NCBI GenBank assembly: GCA_031761405.1
Contig: JASEVX010000013.1
Location: 49,971,281-50,035,280, forward strand
Length of the DNA: 64,000 nt
Direction: 5' to 3'
DNA from: Serripes groenlandicus
Taxonomy: Eukaryota > Mollusca > Bivalvia > Cardiida > Cardiidae
The notes below the pieces were generated by a model. That model worked only from the letters and a program-made list of their open reading frames with translations, did no database searches and was not told the DNA's origin. The stretch's first letter is position 1; every line of letters begins with the position of its first letter. This document shows, piece by piece, positions 22,984-33,526 of the stretch. Both the position numbers and the translations under genes were made by a program.

Positions 22984-23000
22984 GCTAAAAACCTTATCTG

Positions 23001-23085
23001 ACACTCAAACCCTGTGTTGTGGGTACTCAGAGGAATTGACTCATGGAGAGGATTCTTTTCAGTACCAACAACATAGGGAGTGGAT
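23001..23085. mobile_element. Family Q copy, diverged
   Basis: GTTGTGGGTACTCAGAGG ... TTTTCAGTACCAACAACATA; apex slightly expanded. Confidence 0.75.
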
Positions 23086-23717
23086 GAGATATTGTTAGAA
23101 AAAAGACTAGTTTACTCCCCCTTATCTAGTCATCATATAGCTAAATATGGACTTATCCCTTTCTACATGAACAATATTAAATAAAAGTTGCATGTTGAAA
23201 ACATTATGGACAAGTAAAAAATGCTCACTATAGCATTTTGCTTGTTTAAATTTCGAACAGAAAAAACGTCACAATACTGGAATAAGAGAGAGAAAAATAT
23301 CTGTTGTCAATATTTTTCTAAGGAACATGTGTTGCCACCAAAATTTCAGTTCCGGTAACAAAGTTAATAACGTAGAAGATCTTTTAATTCAGTTGTCAAG
23401 GCGACCAAATCTTGGTACACAACACACATTCTTCCCAATTTGCATCTTCATACCAGATTTTTTAACTCTAGGTGGAATAGTATAGGGGTCAAAGGTCAAG
23501 GGCATAGTCATCCCAATTTTGGTACATGACACATGGCCTTTCCAAGATGCCTGTTTTAAGGCATACCATATTTGGTAATCCTATGTGAATTGGTATAGGA
23601 GATAATGACCTTGACATAGTCAGTTGGAAGGACAAGATGCAAACCTGTAGACCCCCTTCAGCACCTTTATATTAGCCTTTGAGTAATGAGATGAGACAAG
23701 ATTGAAACTGAGACGTG

Positions 23718-23783
23718 TCTTACCAGTACCAAAGAGTCCCCCAGATTACACCTTTGGCCCTGTTATAGCCAGTAAAAATGCAT
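23718..23783 (-). pseudogene. Decayed copy of the 3' part of four-TM exon 3
   Basis: Aligns to 24733-24810 around shared blocks (cttacc...aaagagtccccc... and gccagtaaa), keeps a GT donor (ACTG|gtaaga) and has a new upstream AG (ataacag), but the exon 3 frame is broken by small deletions and a stop. It lies about 1 kb downstream of the real exon in gene direction. Confidence 0.4.
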
Positions 23784-23784
23784 G

Positions 23785-24014
23785 CTAACCCTTTCCCCCA
23801 TACGACAATTCTGCAGCAGACGACTTTGAACTTATTTTGTCAAAACATAAAAAACCTCCATAGTTAAATAGATAACCTATGACAAAAAGTGGAAAACATT
23901 GTGGCAAAAGGAGAAATTGCACGTTTTGTGCAATTTCTTCTTTGGTCACAATGTATTCAAAAAGCCGTCTGCTGCAGAGGCATCAGAAAGCGTCTATATA
24001 AGGGAAAGGGTTAA
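23785..24014 (-). mobile_element. Family P (230 bp)
   Basis: CTAACCCTTTCCCCC to GGGAAAGGGTTAA; loop stem GCAC/GTGC. Confidence 0.92.
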
Positions 24015-24053
24015 CTCGTCTTTATCTTAGCCTCTTCTTTTTCGTTTCCTTGG

Positions 24054-24265
24054 TTAACCCTTTCCCACCTGCAGACACATTTTGACGCAATTGCAGCAGA
24101 TGACTTTTGAAAACATTGTGGCCAATGGTGAAACTGCTCATGATGAGCAATTTGTACTTTGGCCACAATATTTTCAACTACTTTTTATGGAGATATTTTA
24201 GGTTTTTGTCACTATATTTTCAAAGTTGTCTGCAGCATATTTGTTTGTATGTGGGAAAGGGTTAA
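24054..24265 (+). mobile_element. Family P (212 bp)
   Basis: TTAA both ends; loop GCTCATGATGAGC fully palindromic. Confidence 0.9.
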
Positions 24266-24289
24266 TTACCAGTATACTGTATTGATGGT

Positions 24290-24465
24290 ATACTTATCCA
24301 GACACCAGTGCATAAGTCATAATGCTATCCCAGCAACCCTGAAGTGAATGCCAAGGAGGGAACCCATTGTCAGAGTATTTGTTATACGACTCAACCAGGG
24401 GTCAAACCATGGTCTCCTGCTCTAGATGTTCTAACCATTACACCCGAGGAGGTCACTATGCCTCC
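24290..24465 (-). mobile_element. SINE of a second type, reverse
   Basis: CATAATGCTATCCCAGCAACC body and reversed box B/box A (GGGGTCAAACCATG). Related copies near 110-215, 45800-45960 and 57965-58140. Confidence 0.6.
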
Positions 24466-24576
24466 GAGTTATAAAGTACGAGAAGAGGTACTCTGATCCC
24501 AAATGAGTCAAAGCAGATCAGAGCTCTATATACAGGTCATTTTGCATGTTCTAAAATCCTTATTTGACCCGTTAAC

Positions 24577-24634
24577 CCTATGCTATGGGTACTCAAAAGA
24601 ATCGTCTCATTTTGGTACCCATAACATATAGGGC
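24577..24634. mobile_element. Family Q copy, apex deleted
   Basis: CTATGGGTACTCAAAAG directly followed by ATCGTCTCATTTTGGTACCC. Confidence 0.7.
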
Positions 24635-24738
24635 TTGGCTGAATAATAAGAAAGTTGTTGTGGGGAAAAGAGCTGTACACCCTTACATATCTGACCTCTG
24701 CAGGTGATGCAAAAAATACCGTTATTACAAGTTCTTAC

Positions 24739-24882
24739 CTGTAGGAAAGAGTCCCCCTGCCAGACACATTTCCCCAGTGGCTGTGTTGTACTTTCGTAGC
24801 CAGTAAATGGCCGACGCTGAGACACACACAACCATACCGATTAAACCCACCAAGAAAAATATCTGGGCTACTTTAAATATGG
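24739..24882 (-). CDS. Four-TM protein exon 3
   Basis: 144 nt, phase 1 at both ends, acceptor atctttcag, donor ACAG|gtaaga. Encodes TM2 and the following loop. Confidence 0.78.
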
Positions 24883-27800
24883 CTGAAAGATAGTAAAAAC
24901 AGAACAAAACTGAGACACAATAGAATAATGGTGCTTATTTAACCCTTTCCAATATGCAGCTAATCAGCAAGCATACAAAAGTTTGATCACAAACGAGCAA
25001 TAAAAGGATAATTCAAGTATAATTATTAAATTGAGTTGAACATTTTGTGGCAAAAGGAGACAAATGCATCTGTAAGTTGAAAAGGGTTCAATAACTTTAA
25101 AATCGTCTTCTGCAGATTTGCAGTATGTGGGAAAGGTTTCAATAACTTTAAAAGCGTCTGCTGTAAAAAGGTCTAATAAGAACTTTAATATTGCTTTTTT
25201 TATTTTTTTATTCTTGCGTTCTCTGTTTTGCATACATAAAAATGCAGCCTCCAGACTGTTAACAAGATTTCCCTTCAATTTGGTCTAGTGACCAAATTTC
25301 TGACCCAATATGACCCATATTCAAACTTGACCTAGATATCATTTAGACAAAATTTCAAACTGCTGAAGCAAAAACTGCAGCCTCTAGAGTGTTAACAAGA
25401 TTTACCTTTAATTTGACTTAAGTGGCCTACCTTTTGACCCATATTCAAACTTGAACTACATATTATGAAGACAAACATTCGGATCAAGTTTCAACATGAT
25501 TGTTAACAAGATTTTCCTTCAATTTTACCTAGTGACCTTGTTTTTGACCTCATATGGCCCAGTTTCAAACTTGTCCAAGATTTGATGGAGATGAATGTTC
25601 TGATAAACTTTCATGAAGATCGGATGCAAAATGTAGCCTGTGGAATGTTAACAAGGCAATTGTTAACGGCGCACGACAGACGGATGCCAGACAAAATGTG
25701 ATCACAATAACTCATCTTGAGCATTTCGTACACAGGCGAGCTAAAAAGACCTGCCCCAGCAACGGTACTGACTTAATGAAGACAGACGTTTCTTGTAACA
25801 TTCTATAACAAGAAATGTTTGTCAAACATTATGCCCCCCCTGGGCGCCATGTTGTCCGGAATTTTGGATTATTTTTTATCCGATGACCTCAACATCGATA
25901 AGGGTCATCTACTGGTCACCCCCAGCCTCCATGTCAAGTTTGAGGGCCATGGGTGCAGGCAATGTCGAGTTATCACTCGGACAAGCTTTTCTCGTTCAAG
26001 GTCACTGTGACCTTGACCGTTGACCTGATGACCTCAAAATCATTAGGGTTCGTCTACTGGTCATCCCCAACCTCCAAGTCAAGTTTGAGGACCATAGGTC
26101 CAGGCATTGTTGAGTTATCACTCAGACAAGCTTTGGTCTACCGACGGACGGACGGACCGACTGACCGACATGTGCAAAGCAATATACCCCTATTCTTTAA
26201 AGGGGGCATAATGACATTGAATAGTCAAAAGCAGAGTATGGAGCCAGATCAGACAACACAGATGCACTTGCTGACTTGGATCTGGGTCTACACCAGTTGC
26301 AAATGCCTTACAAATGGGCTTTCGCAAGGAACTGCTCTAAGGAACCAATTTCAGAACTGTGTATTGTGTTTTATGCCACTTTCAACAGTATTTTAACCCT
26401 TTCCCTCATATAGACGCTTTCTGACGCCTCTGCAGCAGACGGCTTTTTGAAAACATAGTGACAAAAGAAGAAATTGCTCAAAATGAGCAATTTCTCCTTT
26501 TGCCACAATATTTTCCACTTTTAGTCATAGGTTATCCTTTCAATTATAGAGATTTTCCATTTTTTGACAAAATATGTTCAAAGTCGTCTGCTGCACAATT
26601 GTTGTATGAGGGAAAGACATTGCTACCATTTTTAAAGCATTTTGTATTAAATTGGTAAGACCCAACTGGGGATTGAACCAACAACCACCTGTAAATGTGG
26701 CAGGCCCTTTACCACTACACCACTGAAGCAGTAGTAGAGCAACTAACCAGGAAGTGTATGAGCATTTGAGCTTCTTTCCACCCAGAGAAGGCTGATCATG
26801 CTTATACTCCCTTGGTCCATGAAGTACAAGCCAATATCCAGCGATCTGTCCATCATAGTTCGACCACCATCAAACGAAATCTGGAAAAAAGAGCTTGAGA
26901 TAAGGAGACTATTTTACATACCCAAATTGTTATAAGACCCTCAAATCATTTGTGGTGGGTACTTAACCCTTTCTCTCATATAGACGCTTTCTGACACATC
27001 TGCAGCAGACAACTTTTTGAAGACGAGCAATTTCTCCTTTTTCCACAATGTTTTCCACTTTTAGTCATAGGTTATCCATTCAATTATAGAGATTTTCTAT
27101 TTTTTGACAAATTATGTTCAAAGTCGTCTGCTGCAGATTTCCTGTATGTGGGAAAAGGTTAATGTAGTCATAAGAGAGAAATTGTTGGAAAAAGACCAGT
27201 TCACTACTTCTTATCTAGTCTTCTGCAGATACGATGCATTTAGTAAAGGAGTAAGTACTGTACCAATATTATCATAACGTGCAATTTCTCCTTTTGCCAC
27301 AATGTTTTCCACTTTTTGTCTTAGGTTATCCATTCAATTATGGAGATTTTCTATGTTTTGACAAAATACGTTCAAAGTCGTCTGCTGCAGAATTGTTGTA
27401 TGAGGGAAAGGGATAATTAAGACATTGATAACTTGTTTGAGTTTGGGTTATTTCATATGTACCCGAAAAAATACCTAAGCAAGACAAAAGAATATGTCTT
27501 TCGGTGCAGGACTACATAGTTCAACAAGGCAAGATTGATGGTAGAGGTTTCTGAAAACATTTTGGGAACAGATCCCTTGGAATGGAGATGATTCTTTTAA
27601 CACTTTCCAACATACAGACACATTCTGCAGCAGGACCTGGTGCCTTTTAAAGACATTTTGGCATTTTATTCAATAATTGTTCCTTTACAAATTAAAAAGT
27701 TCCATATTTTTGACTAAATGATTTTAAAGTTGTCTTCTGCAGATACAGTACCAGAGCTCTAAATAAGATGAGTATATCACATCCTCAAATCCTTATTGGA

Positions 27801-27998
27801 CACCAAACCCTATGTTGTGGGTACTCAAAATAATCGTCTCAGTAATCTAGTCTACTACTAAATCATAGTAAATGGTTAAAATCTACGAGAGCTTACCTGA
27901 ACGGTCAAGGTAAACCAGTAAGGAAGGAACGCGGCCAACAATCCAAAAAGGCAGGAGGCGCCCAGCACGATTGTTTTGATCATGTGCATCAACTTCAT
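24739..27998 (-). CDS. Claudin/PMP22-like four-transmembrane protein, first three exons
   Basis: Three phase-compatible exons encode 126 complete residues (one split across the exon 2/3 border). Exon 1 is 27897-27998 (ATG in an ACCAAAATG context, donor CAG|gtaagc), exon 2 is 26748-26880, exon 3 is 24739-24882. The product has TM1 (about 7-27, IVLGASCLFGLLAAFLPYW), a first extracellular loop of about 50 residues with GLYFMDQGSISM, TM2 (about 84-106, IFFLVGLIGMVVCVSASAIYW), then a short loop GEMCLAGGLFP that looks like the start of TM3. This topology is that of claudin/PMP22/EMP proteins, but the GLW-C-C signature of claudins is absent. TM3-TM4 exons were not found; they may be in the 200-N gap or left of the window. 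The exact subfamily is not recognised. Confidence 0.72.
24939..25180 (-). mobile_element. Family P with repeated right end
   Basis: A degenerate copy (TTAACCCTTTCC) followed by a repeated block GGTTTCAATAACTTTAAAA with CGTCTGCTG/CGTCTTCTGCAG. Confidence 0.65.
25268..25743 (-). mobile_element. AGCTCACC-type 145-bp-unit element, truncated, reverse
   Basis: Reverse complement of the 12534-14053 family: CTAGTGACC, GATTTTCCTTCAATTT, ending GTACACAGGCGAGCT. Confidence 0.8.
25799..26212 (+). mobile_element. ATGCCCCC/GGGGGCAT element with two internal repeats
   Basis: Starts AACAAGAAATGTTTGTCAAA (hairpin) then CATTATGCCCCC; ends AAAGGGGGCATAATG after GACGGACGGACCGACTGACC. Two inner units of about 165 bp share CTACTGGTCA, CCTCCA-GTCAAGTTTGAGG and GAGTTATCACTC. 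No credible protein. Confidence 0.75.
26225..26360. mobile_element. SINE-like fragment
   Basis: GGATCTGGGTCTACACCAGT and GCAAATGCCTTAC; similar stretches occur near 36280-36370 and 57480-57560. Family not recognised. Confidence 0.45.
26393..26616 (+). mobile_element. Family P, right terminus cut
   Basis: TTAACCCTTTCCC start; ends GAGGGAAAG, then unrelated sequence. Confidence 0.88.
26655..26742 (-). mobile_element. tRNA-like SINE head next to four-TM exon 2
   Basis: On the minus strand, box A is GTGGTGTAGTGG and box B GGTTCAATCCCC. Lies within about 10 bp of the exon 2 splice donor. Confidence 0.6.
26748..26880 (-). CDS. Four-TM protein exon 2
   Basis: 133 nt between tttccag and CCTG|gttagt; starts ISFDGGRTMMDRSL, ends SSNAHTLP. 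An upstream GG|gtggaa donor at 26781 would break the phase with exon 3; the chosen donor gives Ala across the junction. Confidence 0.7.
26963..27162 (+). mobile_element. Family P (200 bp) inserted in a family Q arm
   Basis: TTAA both ends; left hairpin arm deleted. The left flank CATTTGTGGTGGGTAC is a family Q arm. Confidence 0.85.
27276..27417 (+). mobile_element. Family P, exact right half
   Basis: Begins in the hairpin loop (ATAACGTGCAATTTCTCC) and ends GGGAAAGGGATAA. Confidence 0.82.
27597..27755 (+). mobile_element. Family P, degenerate
   Basis: TTAACACTTTCCAAC start; hairpin lost; ends at GTCTTCTGCAGATAC. Confidence 0.6.
27802..27843. mobile_element. Family Q half copy
   Basis: One arm only: CCCTATGTTGTGGGTACTCA to CGTCTCAG. 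Confidence 0.65.
27897..27998 (-). CDS. Four-TM protein exon 1
   Basis: 34 codons from ATG (27998) to CAG|gtaagc; first transmembrane segment. The ~500 bp upstream (28000-28540) is free of recognisable repeats, as expected for a promoter region. Confidence 0.75.
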
Positions 27999-28547
27999 TT
28001 TGGTTCCGTGAGTTTGGACGATCGAGTTGACTATTTAACTAGATGCGGTTTAAAAGTTAGAGCTTGTCCTTCGGCTATAAATGGTTTCTTGTCTTCTTTC
28101 ACTGTTTACTTAGGCCGTCAAAGTTAGATCTAAGTCATGTTAATTTGTGATCTAATGAAATGTAAACATTGGCGAAAAAATGGACATCAGTCACTTCCTC
28201 GAAATCTTTCAAAACAACGTTGAATGGGTCAATTTAGCTCACTAAATCGAATGGTTTGTCAAGGAAAATACCTGTAACCCGTCACAATTTTTTACAGGTA
28301 AACGCTTTAATGTACTGTGTTTCAAAAGCGCCTGTCACACCTGGAGAACACACATGAAATTCCGAAATTACTCACCTGTCAAGCGCTTATTTCTAAATCG
28401 CTTTTTGTTTTTTCTAATCGTAATTTTGCTAAAGAGTTTTCCTTCGAAGTTAAATATTGTTATAGTGATGTTTTAAGTTTTGTTCTTCTAAAAGGCATTG
28501 ACAATCATTGCATTTTTTTGTTATCTGTCTCCTTGATTCTTAATCCT

Positions 28548-28748
28548 CTTTTCCATTATATAGACGCTTTCTAACGCCTCTGCAGCAGACGACTTTTGCA
28601 AACAGTGTAGCAAAAGGAGAAATTGCTTATAATAACAAAGGTTTTTCATCTTTATTCAATACATTTTCTTTCATTTATAGTGTCTGCATATGTTTTACTA
28701 AATACTAAAAGTCATCTGCTGCAGAATGTTGTATGTGGGAAAGTGTTA
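28548..28748 (+). mobile_element. Family P, left end decayed
   Basis: CTTTTCCATTATATAGACGC to GTGGGAAAGTGTTAA; right hairpin arm lost. Confidence 0.75.
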
Positions 28749-28824
28749 AACAGGTGTATGATCCGACAGATTGAAATTGCAAATTCTGGTTTCCTGCCCA
28801 GCTCAGCCATCTTACCTGGTTTCC

Positions 28825-28959
28825 TGTCTCATATACAACAAATTTGCAGCAGACGACAGTACAACATAGCAATAATATGGAAAAACCCTTTATATGAGCA
28901 ATTTATCCTTTTGCCACAATGTTTTCAAGACCTCTGTTGCAGATGTTGTGACACTTTGG
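28825..28959 (-). mobile_element. Family P fragment
   Basis: CTCATATACAACAAATTTGC through CTCTGTTGCAGATG. Confidence 0.55.
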
Positions 28960-29345
28960 CCTTTCTGACACCTGAAGCAAACAACTTTTGAAAACATTGT
29001 GGCAAATGGAGAAATTGCTAATAATGTTTTCAACTTTATTTAAGAATTGTTCTTTCATTTAGAGAAAGTTTCCATATTGTTTACTAAATGTTTTCAAAGT
29101 CGTAGCCTTTCTGATGCTTTTGCAGCAAACTTTTGAAAACATTGTGGCAAATGGAGAAATTGCCAATAATGTTTTCAACTTTATTTAATAATTGTTTTTT
29201 CATTTACAGAAAGTGTCCATATTTGTTATTAAATGTTTTCAAAGTCGTAGCCTTTCTGATGCCTTTGCAGCAAAATTTTGAAAACATTGTGGCAAATGGA
29301 GAATGTTTTCAACTTTATTTAATAATTGTTCTTTCATTTGCAGAT
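28960..29345 (+). repeat. Tandem triplication of a family P interior
   Basis: Units at 28960 (146 bp), 29106 (145 bp) and 29251 (shortened), each starting CCTTTCTGA and containing TTTTGAAAACATTGTGGCAA ... TTTTCAAAGTCGTAG. The hairpin right arm is missing in all units. Confidence 0.85.
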
Positions 29346-29604
29346 TTGTTGCGTGTTGTAAACCGGGGTAAAAGGCATCTGCATGTGGGACATGGCTGAC
29401 CAATGTTTCCTACATGGTAGAAAACTGAGGAAAAATAAAATAAAAACAGCATACTTTTATGTATAATGTATATTTTATTATATTTAAAAAGCACAATGTG
29501 TACTTTTTTGTTCAAACAACTAACAAGTGCATTGAAACATATATAACTTGCTTGATATAAACATGTATAACAAACTTTAAACTAATATCTAAATATTGTC
29601 CTGA

Positions 29605-29760
29605 ACCCGTTTCTTTATAAAGACGTTTCTGAAACTTCTGCAGCAGACAAATTTTGAAAACTTTGTGGCAAAAGGAGAAATTGCTCATAATGGGAAATGT
29701 TCTCCTTTTGCCAATATGTTTTCAAAGTCATCTGCTGCATATTTGTCGTCAGTGGGTTTA
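29605..29760 (+). mobile_element. Family P, degenerate
   Basis: TTCTGCAGCAGACAAATTTTG and GTCATCTGCTGCATATTTGTC with a weakened hairpin. Confidence 0.6.
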
Positions 29761-29987
29761 ATTTTCTTTTTCTTCCAATCTAAGTCAATGAATGAGTGAA
29801 AAGAAAATAACATTGTGAGAAATATTTTTTTTAGTATTTTTTATTTATTTAATATTGCCACTTAATTGTGTTGTTGTTGCTGCTGAAATTGTTTGCAACA
29901 AAATAAAGATTTCAACAAGGGAGATTGCACTGATTATCAATGAGGAAAAAGGTACACCTGCATTTAAAGTTACAAGAGTTATCACCC

Positions 29988-30126
29988 CCTTTCCCACTTG
30001 CAATAAATCTACGGCAGATTACTTACAAGCACGCAACACCAAAATGAAATTATTGAAAAGACATTATTGCAAAAGTCGTCTGTAAAACAGATGAGTGAAA
30101 TTGCATCTGCAAGTGGGAAAGAGTTA
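29988..30126 (-). mobile_element. Family P, hairpin deleted
   Basis: CCCTTTCCCACTTGC to GTGGGAAAGAGTTAA. Confidence 0.6.
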
Positions 30127-30136
30127 AAGATTCATA

Positions 30137-30346
30137 TTAACCCTTTCCTCATACGACTTTGAACATATTTTGTCAACAAATAGAAAATCTCTATAATTGA
30201 ATGGATAACCTTTGACTAAAGTAGAAAACATTGTGGCATAAGGAGAAATTGCTCGTTTTGAGCAAATTCTTCTTTTGTCACTATGTTTTCAAAAAGCTGT
30301 CTGCTGCAGAGGTGTCAGAAAGCGTCTTTATGAGGGAAAGGGTTAA
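30137..30346 (-). mobile_element. Family P (210 bp)
   Basis: TTAA both ends; left CTGCAGCAGAC deleted. Confidence 0.9.
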
Positions 30347-30455
30347 AGTTGGTATTTTTTCACTCACTTTCTTAACCTTACTGATTTGCCTTATTGCACT
30401 GAAATGATATAAAACACTGTTCATACTCATTTACAATATGAAATTTAACTACTTT

Positions 30456-30678
30456 TAAACCTTTTCCCACTTACCCTACAACAAATCTGCAGCAGTGACT
30501 TTGAAAATATATTGACAAAAACATGAAAAGTCTTCATAAATAAGATTTTTATTATTATAAAAGAGTTGAGAACATTGTGGCTAAAGGAGAAATTGCTTGT
30601 TTTGAGCAATTTCTCCTTTTGTCACAATGTTTTCAAAAGACGTCTGCATTAGAAAAGCATCCATATGTGGTAAAGGGT
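30456..30678 (-). mobile_element. Family P, right TTAA mutated
   Basis: TTTTAAACCTTTTCCC to GTGGTAAAGGGTTGA. Confidence 0.8.
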
Positions 30679-30831
30679 TGATAAATATTTCCAGGATATT
30701 CTCTATTTATTCAATGACCGAATATTTAATAAATAATAACTGTTGTTTGATTCATTTGTTCAATGATTTTAAAAGGTCCGAACATTTACAAAATGATATG
30801 CCTGATTATAAACTTTATCCTGCTTAGCAAT

Positions 30832-31066
30832 TTAACCTTTTCCCACTTGCAGATCCATTCTCACGCATCTGAACATTTGACATCATTTGAAGACATTGTA
30901 GCAAAAGGAGTAATTGCTCATGATGACCAATTTCTTCATTTGCCACAATGATTTCACCATGATTCAATAATTTTACTTTCATTTATACAGGTTTTTCCAT
31001 ATTTTTGCCGAGATGTTTTCAAAGTCTAATGCTGAAGATTTGTTGATTTAGGGAAAGTGAGGGTTA
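30832..31066 (+). mobile_element. Family P, diverged
   Basis: TTAACCTTTTCCC to GGGAAAGTGAGGGTTAA. Confidence 0.78.
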
Positions 31067-31245
31067 AATGGGCAATACAAGAGTGATAGCAGTAAAGATG
31101 AAAGAAAAGAAAAAGTATTACAAACATATTATCATAGACAAGAGTAAACATGTAAAAGCAGCATAGTAATGTAAATTATATAATAAGAAAAATAAACAAC
31201 CCGCTATTTTGACTCTATACATTTGTAGAAAATGCGTGTATGTTT

Positions 31246-31459
31246 TACCCTTTCCCTCATATAGATGCTTTCTGCAGCAGACAGCTTTTTGAAAACATAG
31301 TGACAATAGAAGAAATTGGTCAAAACGAAAATTCTCCTTTTGCCACAATGTTTTCCACTTTTTATCGGTTATCCATTCTATTATAGAGATTTTCTATTTT
31401 TTGACAAAATATTTTCAAAGTCATCTGCTGCAGAATTGTCATACCTGGGAAAGGGTTTA
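31246..31459 (+). mobile_element. Family P, TTAA lost on both sides
   Basis: TTTTACCCTTTCCC to GGGAAAGGGTTTAC. Confidence 0.82.
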
Positions 31460-31550
31460 CATTGACTTAACACTATACAGAAATTCAAAAGCTCACACTT
31501 AAATTGAAAGTTATGACAAATACCTTTGATATTAATAAAATATCAAACTT

Positions 31551-31776
31551 TTACCCTTTCCCACATAGAAGAAATCTGCAGCATATGACTTTGAAGACAT
31601 CCTAGCTCTAATATGGAAACACTAAAGATGTAGACATAATTATTGAATAGATTTTACAACATTGTGGCAAAAGGAGGAATTTCCCGTAGTGAGCAATTTC
31701 TCCTTTTGCCACAATGTTTTCAAACACCGTCTGCTGCAGAGGAATAGAAAGTTGACTGTATGTGGGAAAGGGTTAA
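31551..31776 (-). mobile_element. Family P, left TTAA mutated to TTAC
   Basis: Right TTAA shared with the next copy. Confidence 0.85.
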
Positions 31777-31970
31777 CCCTTTCCCTCATACAACAATTCT
31801 GCAGCAGACGACTTTGAACGTATTTTGTCAAAACATAGAAAATCTCCATATTTGAATGGATAACCTATGACAACAAGTGGAAAACATTGTGGCAAAAGGA
31901 GAAATTGCACGTTTTGTGCAATTTCTTCTTTTGTCACTATGTTTTCAAAAAGCCGTCTGCTGCAGAGGTA
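31773..31970 (-). mobile_element. Family P, right end cut
   Basis: Stops at CCGTCTGCTGCAGAGG; stem GCAC/GTGC. Confidence 0.88.
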
Positions 31971-32125
31971 TGTTCATGTGATTGGTCAATATGATTCTCA
32001 GTAAGTTGATTGGTTCCAAAATGGATTATCATGCTCTTTGTACCAGTAATGATTATTAGTACAGGGCTTATGAACAATCAATTCATTCATGGTGATAAGA
32101 AAGATTGCTTTGAAAGGTAACTCTT

Positions 32126-32359
32126 TTAACCCTTTCCCTCATATAGACGCTTTTTGACGCCTCTGCAGCAGACAGCTTTTTGAGAACATGGCCACAAAAG
32201 AAGAAATTGATCAAAATGTGCAATTTCTCCTTTTGTCACCATGTTTTCAACTCGATTCAATTATTGTTCTTTCATTTAAAGGGATTTTCTCTGCTTTTGC
32301 CTAGACATTTTCAAAGACATATGCTGCAGATTTGTTTGTTGTATGTGGGAAAGGGTTAA
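32126..32359 (+). mobile_element. Family P (234 bp)
   Basis: TTAA both ends; stem partly mismatched (ATTGATC/GTGCAAT). Confidence 0.9.
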
Positions 32360-32921
32360 TAGGAAATATTGAAATGTTGATGATTTATTTAATTTGAACA
32401 CTTACATATAGCAAATAAATTTTGATATATATATATATCATCTAAAGAATTGTTAAAAACAATCAAAGATATGTTCCGGTGAAATTTATGGCGACAAATA
32501 AATTGCAAAGACAGAAAAAAAAATAAAAATGCTTGTTGGCTACCAAGATAATTCATATAAGTTTTATAACATAGCAATATAAGAGAACCAGAGTACCGCA
32601 AAATAATAAACAAAGAAAAAAATTGAGGCATGCATTGATGAAAATGGACCAGAAAGTTAAATAACAATAACAAATAAAGTAAGTTACACATTATCTGAGA
32701 TAGGGGGGTCTTCTTCTATCCTATCCCAAACTGTTAAGGGTGAAACCTTTTTTGAATAGTATCAAAAAAATATTACAGAACAAGACGATTGTTCATAGGA
32801 CACAAGACGCCCTGCTCCCATTTATATACCCAGATCAAAGTTCGAAACTGTGCTATATATTTTACTGCATGGATGCCAGAGCCAATGTACTACTGTGTGG
32901 ATATAAGAACCATACCCCTAG
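32360..32921. other. AT-rich intergenic stretch
   Basis: An (AT)n run near 32425; open frames here show no protein family resemblance. Confidence 0.4.
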
Positions 32922-33150
32922 TTAACCCTTTCCCTCATACGACAATTCTGCAGCAGACGACTTTGAACTAATTTTGTCAAACATAGAAAATCTCCATAAT
33001 TGAATGGATAACCCATGACAAAAAGTGGAAAACATTGTGGCAAAAGGAGAAATTGCACGTTTTGTGCAATTTCTTCTTTTGTCACTATGTTTTCAAAAAG
33101 CTGTCTGCTGCAGAGGCATCAGAAAGCGTCTATATGAGGGAAAGGGTTAA
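32922..33150 (-). mobile_element. Family P (229 bp)
   Basis: TTAA both ends; stem GCAC/GTGC. Confidence 0.93.
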
Positions 33151-33194
33151 CAATGGCATTTTACACAACTTTCAACAATATCCCTTTTTTGTTT

Positions 33195-33362
33195 TAGAAC
33201 AAAGCTGCAGCGTCTAGACAAAAATATGGAACGTCTCTATTAATGAAGAGTTTAATCAATAAATAGAGTTGAAAACATTGTGGCAAAAGAAGAAATTACT
33301 TCATTTGCCACAATGTTTTCAAGATTTCTGCTTAAGATGTATCTGCAGGTGGGAAAGGGTTA
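33195..33362 (-). mobile_element. Family P, degenerate
   Basis: AAGCTGCAGCGTCTAG and CAGGTGGGAAAGGGTTAC. Confidence 0.6.
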
Positions 33363-33526
33363 CCGGTAAATCACAGTGTTTCCTGGGTAAGTCACCGATA
33401 CTATTGGTCAATTGAACGTGTGACTAGCGTATCAGTAGTAAAGCTAACCTGTCAATCCTGATCGCCAAGGCGAGAAAGCAATTAAATGTACTACCATTCA
33501 TGACCCAGTCATCTGGGACTTGATAA

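Noticed and set aside
22606..23098. Open frames spanning the N run
   Set aside because: Frames exist only because N is read through.
25819..26396. Open frame of 147 codons and its neighbour
   Set aside because: Covers the ATGCCCCC/GGGGGCAT element and its two inner repeats, then a SINE-like piece; composition follows the repeat.
26781..26783. Earlier splice donor GG|gtggaa for four-TM exon 2
   Set aside because: Leaves phase 0, incompatible with exon 3, which needs one carried base; the donor at 26747 fits.
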